Notes under the pieces: model-generated
The model's input: only the letters and a program-made list of their open reading frames with translations
Databases searched by the model: none
Told to the model about the DNA's origin: nothing
Origin: Clostridia bacterium
Lineage (GTDB): Bacteria > Bacillota > Clostridia > SK-Y3 > JACMMQ01
Length of the DNA stretch: 11,784 bases
Reading direction: 5' to 3'
Assembly (NCBI GenBank): GCA_014378955.1
Contig: JACMMQ010000239.1
Span: forward strand, 1 to 11,784
Program-made: the position numbers and the translations under genes
Part shown: piece by piece, positions 8,898 to 11,784 of the stretch
Layout of the letters: each line of letters begins with the position of its first letter
Numbering within the stretch: position 1 is the first letter of the stretch

Positions 8898-8905
8898 GGA
8901 AATCA

Positions 8906-8931
8906 AAAAAACCGCCTTTTGGCGGTTTTTT
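8906..8931. terminator. Strong bidirectional terminator
   Basis: A perfect 11-bp stem: six A then CCGCC (8906-8916), loop TTTT, then GGCGG followed by six T (8921-8931). Being symmetric, it gives a GC stem plus U-run on both strands, so it can end xylB from the left and the mazF-like gene (stop at 8937) from the right. Confidence 0.92.
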
Positions 8932-8936
8932 AGTAT

Positions 8937-9281
8937 TTATTCAATCGAAAGAATAATGCGTGCAAGTACCTCTTGTAGTAAATCGTCTGGCAAGCTTTCC
9001 TTGTAGATAGCATTCCTTGCATTCAAATCAAGCGCTTTAACATGTTCACACAAGATAACGCCAGTGGTAGAAGTTCTTTCGTCCAGAGATACATGCAACG
9101 GAAATGCTTTGTCCGTGTTGGTAATGGGACAAACAATCGCTAAATTTGTATACTTACTATAACGATCATTGCTAACAACCAACGCAGGACGTTTGCCAGC
9201 TTGCTCATGTCCCGCTTGCGGATTGAAATCCATAAAAATAATATCGCCCTTTTGGGGTAAATACGGCATAATAAGTACCAT
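8937..9281 (-). CDS. mazF: MazF/PemK-family mRNA interferase toxin
   Basis: A probable sequence-specific endoribonuclease toxin. From ATG 9281 it has 114 residues. MazF features: KGDIIFMDFNPQAGHEQAGKRPALVVSN near the N-terminus, holding the catalytic Arg of KRPALV, then CPITNT with the conserved Thr, then PLHVSLDE and VILCEHVKALD, where the more usual Gln is His. The frame is open further upstream to a GTG at 9368, but those residues have no MazF character and run through a palindromic region. AAAGG (9289-9285) is only 3 nt from ATG 9281 and 15 nt from the in-frame ATG 9269, so neither start has ideal spacing. Its partner mazE is upstream on the same strand, separated by 163 nt. Confidence 0.9.
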   Translation of the reverse strand: MVLIMPYLPQKGDIIFMDFNPQAGHEQAGKRPALVVSNDRYSKYTNLAIVCPITNTDKAFPLHVSLDERTSTTGVILCEHVKALDLNARNAIYKESLPDDLLQEVLARIILSIE

Positions 9282-9363
9282 TAGCCTTTCAGGCTCACAA
9301 AAATTTATACAAAACTGTACCACGCACTTATTGTGAGCCAGATAAGGCGTATAGATGGTACTT
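9273..9363 (-). repeat. Long imperfect hairpin enclosing the toxin start codon and RBS
   Basis: Three successive matched arms: 9273-9281 (AAGTACCAT) with 9355-9363; 9284-9288 (GCCTT) with 9344-9348; 9292-9300 (GGCTCACAA) with 9331-9339, closing a 30-nt loop. That is 23 bp with small internal loops. In the minus-strand mRNA the first arm contains the ATG of mazF and the second overlaps its AAAGG. GTACCA at 9317-9322 inside the loop offers a competing partner for TGGTAC (9356-9361). Confidence 0.8.
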
Positions 9364-9364
9364 T

Positions 9365-9406
9365 GCACATCGCCGTTTCGCCTTCAGGCGAAAATTTTGG
9401 CGGTGC
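9365..9406. repeat. Nested GC-rich hairpin between mazE and mazF
   Basis: The inner stem TTTCGCC (9376-9382), loop TTCA, GGCGAAA (9387-9393) is enclosed by an outer stem: GCAC (9365-9368) with GTGC (9403-9406) and CGCC (9371-9374) with GGCG (9399-9402). There is no T-run in the minus direction, so this is unlikely to be a simple terminator. It abuts the hairpin at 9273-9363. Confidence 0.75.
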
Positions 9407-9417
9407 ATTCATTCATG

Positions 9418-9454
9418 GTTAGTTTGAAAGAAACGAAGTGTCTTTCAAACTAAC
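9418..9454. repeat. 14-bp perfect hairpin at the 3' end of mazE
   Basis: GTTAGTTTGAAAGA (9418-9431) is perfectly complementary to 9441-9454 around a 9-nt loop. The right arm overlaps the last codons of mazE and its stop TGA. No T-run follows on either strand. It could protect mRNA ends or be part of an inserted repeat. Confidence 0.8.
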
Positions 9455-9690
9455 ACCTCTTTTCCAACGGGCGAACCAGTATCAAATTCTTCGCAGGTAT
9501 AAGTACCTTCATAACCCTTGAAAAGCTCATCAAGATTTCTATATTTTCGGGATGCTTTGCGAATGGTGATACCATCATGATCCGCTAAAATCTCCACCTT
9601 GTCATTTTCCTTTATGGATGCGGTTTCTAAAATTGACTTCGGAATTCTAAGTGCACCACTATTACCCCACTTCTGAATGGTTGTATACAT
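9445..9690 (-). CDS. mazE: MazE-like antitoxin (SpoVT/AbrB fold)
   Basis: An 81-residue antitoxin that should bind DNA through an N-terminal swapped-hairpin AbrB domain and neutralise MazF through its acidic C-terminus. MYTTIQKWGNSGALRIPKSI and NDKVEILADHDGITIRKA are the typical AbrB/MazE halves; YRNLDELF and the acidic YTCEEFDTGSPVGKEV follow. Many MazE proteins end ...GEPVGKEVW; here the last residues are LV and they come from the arm of a 14-bp hairpin, so the C-terminus may have been changed by insertion. AAGGAG (9704-9699) lies 8 nt before ATG 9690. It is first in the minus-strand operon with mazF. Confidence 0.9.
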   Translation of the reverse strand: MYTTIQKWGNSGALRIPKSILETASIKENDKVEILADHDGITIRKASRKYRNLDELFKGYEGTYTCEEFDTGSPVGKEVLV

Positions 9691-9711
9691 AAAATCAGCT
9701 CCTTTAGTAAT

Positions 9712-9740
9712 AGTATATACAAAGTATATACATTTGTCAA
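9712..9740 (-). promoter_or_regulatory. mazE promoter and palindromic operator
   Basis: On the minus strand: TTGACA (9740-9735), 17-nt spacer, TATACT (9717-9712). Two copies of the self-complementary octamer GTATATAC (9713-9720 and 9724-9731), separated by AAA, cover the -10 box and part of the spacer. This is a good candidate site for MazE/MazEF autorepression, as known for this family. Confidence 0.8.
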
Positions 9741-9758
9741 TGATTTATGTATGGGATT

Positions 9759-9780
9759 TATTATTTTAGGTAAAATAATA
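9759..9780. promoter_or_regulatory. Central AT-rich palindrome between the two TA operons
   Basis: TATTATTTTA (9759-9768) and TAAAATAATA (9771-9780) form a perfect 10-bp inverted repeat with a GG spacer. It lies upstream of both -35 boxes (9735-9740 minus, 9799-9804 plus), so it could be a shared operator or merely a hairpin. Function is not shown. Confidence 0.5.
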
Positions 9781-9798
9781 GAATAGAACGATGCATTG

Positions 9799-9827
9799 TT
9801 GACATCATATAATAATATTGATATAAT
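9799..9827 (+). promoter_or_regulatory. Perfect-consensus promoter of the Phd/RelE operon
   Basis: TTGACA (9799-9804), a 17-nt spacer and TATAAT (9822-9827), with TG one base before the -10 box. The -10 lies within two tandem copies of TAATATTGATA (9813-9823, 9824-9834). Confidence 0.85.
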
Positions 9828-9828
9828 A

Positions 9829-9840
9829 TTGATATATCAA
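9829..9840. promoter_or_regulatory. Candidate Phd operator palindrome
   Basis: TTGATATATCAA is a perfect 12-bp palindrome just downstream of the -10 box and about 20 nt before the antitoxin start. Phd/YefM antitoxins typically bind such short palindromes in their own promoters; binding here is inferred. Confidence 0.55.
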
Positions 9841-9860
9841 ATGTGAAAGAGGTGCTTGCA

Positions 9861-10127
9861 ATGCCCATGATAAAACCAAGTTCAGAGCTTAGGAACAGTT
9901 ATAACGAGATTTCAAACTTTTGTCATAAATACAATGAACCTGTTTATATCACTAAAAATGGACAGGGTGATTTAGCGGTGATGAGTATTGAAACATATGA
10001 AAAATTGGTCGGCAGATATGAACTATACAGTTTGCTGGAGCAAGGCGAAAAAGAAATTGAAAAGGGCAATGTAATTCCTGTAGAAGATGTATTTTCAAGT
10101 ATTGAAAGCAGGATTTTAAAATGGTAG
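9861..10127 (+). CDS. Phd/YefM-family antitoxin
   Basis: An 88-residue type II antitoxin that should bind its promoter and neutralise the downstream RelE/ParE toxin. The N-terminal Phd/YefM domain is recognisable in MIKPSSELRNSYNEIS, the EPVYITKNGQGDLAVMSIETYEKL strand-helix, then the flexible, acidic C-terminus (EQGEKEIEKGNVIPVEDVF) that usually wraps the toxin. GTG 9843 would extend the frame, but AGAGGTG (9848-9854) lies 6 nt before ATG 9861, so that start is chosen. Its last 7 bases overlap the toxin gene, a classic translationally coupled antitoxin-first arrangement. Confidence 0.92.
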   Translation: MPMIKPSSELRNSYNEISNFCHKYNEPVYITKNGQGDLAVMSIETYEKLVGRYELYSLLEQGEKEIEKGNVIPVEDVFSSIESRILKW

Positions 10128-10435
10128 CATTTAAAATAGTGCTTGCACAATCAGCAGAGCAAGACTTGAATGCTATTTTAGATTATATTGGCATGCAATT
10201 AAAAGAGCCAAAAACAGCGATAGAACAATATAATCGGATCAAGGAAAAGATACTTTCTCTTAGCGATATGCCAACAAGGATTTGTTTAGTGAACGATCAT
10301 TACTTGGCAGTCAAAGGTTATCGAAAAATGTTGGTTGATAATTACATCATATTTTTTAGGCTGAATGAACAGGATACTACGGTTGAAATTGTCAGGATTG
10401 TTCACGGCAAGAGAAACTGGGTAGATATTTTATAA
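10121..10435 (+). CDS. RelE/ParE-family toxin
   Basis: A 104-residue toxin of the RelE/ParE fold. Visible features: FKIVLAQSAEQDLNAILDYI at the N-terminus, the helical EPKTAIEQYNRIKEKILSLSDMP, then GYRKMLVDNYIIFFRLNE and VEIVRIVHGKRNWVDIL. The motif set does not decide between ribosome-dependent mRNA cleavage (RelE) and gyrase inhibition (ParE); the long helical N-terminal half and the IVRIVHGKRNW ending are shared by many proteins annotated simply RelE/ParE. ATG 10121 overlaps the antitoxin stop by 7 bases; AGGA (10110-10113) is 7 nt upstream. A terminator follows closely, so this is a two-gene operon. Confidence 0.9.
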   Translation: MVAFKIVLAQSAEQDLNAILDYIGMQLKEPKTAIEQYNRIKEKILSLSDMPTRICLVNDHYLAVKGYRKMLVDNYIIFFRLNEQDTTVEIVRIVHGKRNWVDIL

Positions 10436-10444
10436 GTTAGGTTG

Positions 10445-10468
10445 AGCCACTTCGTGCGAGTGGCTTTT
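10445..10468 (+). terminator. Terminator after the RelE/ParE toxin
   Basis: AGCCACT (10445-10451) pairs with AGTGGCT (10459-10465) around a 7-nt loop and runs into TTTT (10465-10468), followed by GTTGT. It ends the plus-strand toxin-antitoxin operon. Confidence 0.82.
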
Positions 10469-10513
10469 GTTGTAGCATCTTTGAATAGCAGGCGTAATAT
10501 ATGTCGCAGTAAA

Positions 10514-10552
10514 AAAATAATGGTTGATTTTAGCATTATTTTGCCGTATAAT
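10514..10552 (+). promoter_or_regulatory. Promoter of the Bax-inhibitor-1 gene
   Basis: TTGATT (10524-10529), 17-nt spacer, TATAAT (10547-10552). An inverted repeat AAAATAATG (10514-10522) / CATTATTTT (10534-10542) flanks the -35 box and could be an operator. The rest of the 173-nt gap before the gene holds only the terminator at 10445-10468 and the repeat at 10571-10584. Confidence 0.72.
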
Positions 10553-10570
10553 GTGGATGTATAGCGAGTG

Positions 10571-10584
10571 TCTAGTGTACTAGA
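10571..10584. repeat. Small inverted repeat in the BI-1 5' leader
   Basis: TCTAGT (10571-10576), GT, ACTAGA (10579-10584): a perfect 6-bp inverted repeat about 18 nt downstream of the -10 box and 25 nt before the start codon. It is a possible operator, but is short enough to be chance. Confidence 0.4.
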
Positions 10585-10608
10585 TTATTTTTCAGGAGGT
10601 TTATCATA

Positions 10609-11310
10609 ATGGAAAACGGTAGCTACTATCAATCACAAGGGCAGGTTGCGGAGTCGCTTGGCGGGTATACGTCAAAGGTTTTTGGGTGGATGTTTTTGGG
10701 GCTTTTGACGACATTCCTAGTTTCGATGTTTTGTATTTCCACAGTTGAAATCCCGATGTTTTTCGCAAAAAACATACCTGTGTTCTACGGCTTATGCATC
10801 GCAGAGGTGATTTTCGTATGGTTCATGGCATCACGCATCCTAAAAATGAGCGTAACCGCTGCCAAGGCAAGCTTTTTAGCCTATTCGGCGGTGAATGGTA
10901 TCACGCTCATGTTCATCTTTATGGTATATGAATTGGGAAGCATCGTGTATGTTTTTGGCGTATGTGCCTTGTTTTTTGGTGTTATGGCGTTGTACGGCTA
11001 TGTGACGAAAACCGACCTGTCAGGCATAGGGAAGATATTGATTTTCGGCGTGTTTGCGTTAGCAGGCTTTTGGATATTGAGCCTATTTTTAAATTTATCA
11101 GCATTCGAGCGCATCGTGAGCTTTATTGGCATCGGCATTTTTCTTGGGCTAACGGCGTACGACACACAAAAAATCAAGGCGTATTATTATAACTTTCAGG
11201 GTAATCCCGATATGTTAGCAAAGGCATCGATCTTTGCGGCGTTGCAGCTTTATCTTGATTTTATTAACTTGTTTTTGTATTTGTTGAGGGTGATGGGGAG
11301 ACGGAGATAG
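10609..11310 (+). CDS. Bax inhibitor-1 (BI-1)/YccA family membrane protein
   Basis: A 233-residue polytopic inner-membrane protein of the BI-1/TMBIM family. Bacterial members include E. coli YccA/YbhL and the B. subtilis calcium-leak protein YetJ. After a polar N-terminus (ENGSYYQSQGQ) come about seven hydrophobic segments, beginning near FGWMFLGLLTTFLVSMF and ending in the re-entrant-type LDFINLFLYLLR. Conserved family pieces are LGLTAYDTQKIK with its Asp and LQLYLDFINLF with a second Asp, the pair implicated in pH-dependent calcium gating. AGGAGG (10594-10599) is 9 nt before ATG 10609. It has its own promoter. Whether this copy conducts calcium or modulates FtsH, as reported for YccA, is unknown. 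Confidence 0.93.
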   Translation: MENGSYYQSQGQVAESLGGYTSKVFGWMFLGLLTTFLVSMFCISTVEIPMFFAKNIPVFYGLCIAEVIFVWFMASRILKMSVTAAKASFLAYSAVNGITLMFIFMVYELGSIVYVFGVCALFFGVMALYGYVTKTDLSGIGKILIFGVFALAGFWILSLFLNLSAFERIVSFIGIGIFLGLTAYDTQKIKAYYYNFQGNPDMLAKASIFAALQLYLDFINLFLYLLRVMGRRR

Positions 11311-11348
11311 ACTTTGACTATATGACATTTTAAATGGCAGGTGATTAC

Positions 11349-11784
11349 GTGCTTACAGAAACACAGAAAAAGTTTCGCAAGGAAATGAAGGAATTACAAA
11401 AGCAAAACAAGAAAACTGGTTCAGATGAAATATATAGTTATGTCCATCGTGGTTTTGTAGGCAGCAAAAGATGGTCAACTAACAAAAAAACTATTATCAA
11501 TTTTGGTGGAATAGTAGCATTTATTTGGACTGCATATTGCTTATATACTTGGGTTGCACCGCTCCTTCCAGTTGAAGCAAGGCAAGCCATTCAAAATACA
11601 CCCATTTTAAGCATGTTTCAAAGCAGTCAGCAAAAGGTTGTAAAGGATATAAACTTTTGCGAGCCATATATCAAGTTGGCTAATGATGCAAATGGGGCAT
11701 TAAGCAAAGGGGTTGAACAGACGAAGGTAAGTGCGTCTGGAATGATATTTTTAGACAATAGTCATAACAAGACCATTGAAATTA
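11349..11784 (+). CDS. Unrecognised membrane-anchored protein (3' truncated by window edge)
   Basis: The frame is open to the window end, giving 145 residues so far. I do not recognise the family. It starts with a highly charged, helical stretch (TETQKKFRKEMKELQKQNKK), followed by a short basic region (GSKRWSTNKK), one strongly hydrophobic segment at about residues 50-70 (IINFGGIVAFIWTAYCLYTW) and then a soluble, probably external, part with no clear motif. GTG 11349 is chosen because AGGTG (11339-11343) lies 5 nt before it. An in-frame ATG at 11334 gives five more residues but has no visible Shine-Dalgarno sequence. The gap from the BI-1 stop is only 38 nt without a terminator, so co-transcription is likely. 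Base composition is more A-rich than in the housekeeping genes. Confidence 0.75.
   Translation, partial: MLTETQKKFRKEMKELQKQNKKTGSDEIYSYVHRGFVGSKRWSTNKKTIINFGGIVAFIWTAYCLYTWVAPLLPVEARQAIQNTPILSMFQSSQQKVVKDINFCEPYIKLANDANGALSKGVEQTKVSASGMIFLDNSHNKTIEI

Noticed and set aside
8937..9368. Full 143-residue version of the MazF-like protein starting at GTG 9368
   Set aside because: The first 29 residues run through the palindromic region, have no MazF similarity and the GTG has no clear ribosome binding site; the family N-terminus begins at ATG 9281 or 9269.
9384..9386. Selenocysteine or readthrough at the TGA upstream of mazF
   Set aside because: The nearby GC hairpin alone is not evidence for a SECIS element and the product would have no known function.
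9418..9454. Hairpin as a rho-independent terminator between mazE and mazF
   Set aside because: The stem is strong but no U-run follows on the minus strand, and the same transcript must reach mazF.
1..11784. CRISPR arrays, tRNA/rRNA genes, transposases or phage genes
   Set aside because: No regularly spaced repeats, no tRNA-like cloverleaf with a recognisable T-arm, and no transposase or integrase motifs were found on either strand by reading.

Overview
The window is a chromosomal segment from a low-to-medium GC Gram-positive-type bacterium (Bacillota/Firmicutes). The evidence is the gene order obg-yhbY-nadD-yqeK-LCP-rsfS-leuS, strong GGAGG-type ribosome binding sites, frequent TTG/GTG starts and consensus sigma-A-like promoters. 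Negativicutes or Clostridia are possible, but the class cannot be fixed from this sequence alone.

Region 1 (1-7289) is housekeeping. It starts inside obg (GTPase of ribosome assembly), followed closely by yhbY (RNA-binding ribosome-assembly protein) and a terminator. A new promoter then drives nadD (NAD synthesis), yqeK (HD-domain Ap4A hydrolase) and an LCP-family cell-envelope phosphotransferase, which are nearly contiguous or overlapping. rsfS (ribosome silencing factor) has its own likely promoter. leuS (leucyl-tRNA synthetase) follows a 152-nt leader with alternative pairings but no recognisable T-box, and ridA (enamine/imine deaminase) is coupled to the end of leuS. Together these genes link ribosome maturation, NAD supply, nucleotide-stress clean-up and translation.

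Region 2 (7356-8931) is a complete lone xylulokinase gene (xylB) closed by a strong, symmetric terminator that probably also serves the convergent genes beyond it.

Region 3 (8937-10468) is an accessory cassette of two complete type II toxin-antitoxin operons arranged back to back. A mazE-mazF-like pair lies on the minus strand and a Phd/YefM plus RelE/ParE pair on the plus strand. The shared 170-nt control region carries two consensus promoters and three separate palindromes. The mazE-mazF junction is unusual. Instead of overlapping or abutting, the genes are separated by about 160 nt made of three successive hairpins. The first overlaps the end of mazE, and the last contains the toxin ribosome binding site and start codon within its stem. 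This junction is the most interesting part of the window.

Region 4 (10524-11784) has a good promoter and a Bax-inhibitor-1 family membrane protein. It is followed within a short gap by the start of an unrecognised, probably single-pass membrane protein that runs off the window.
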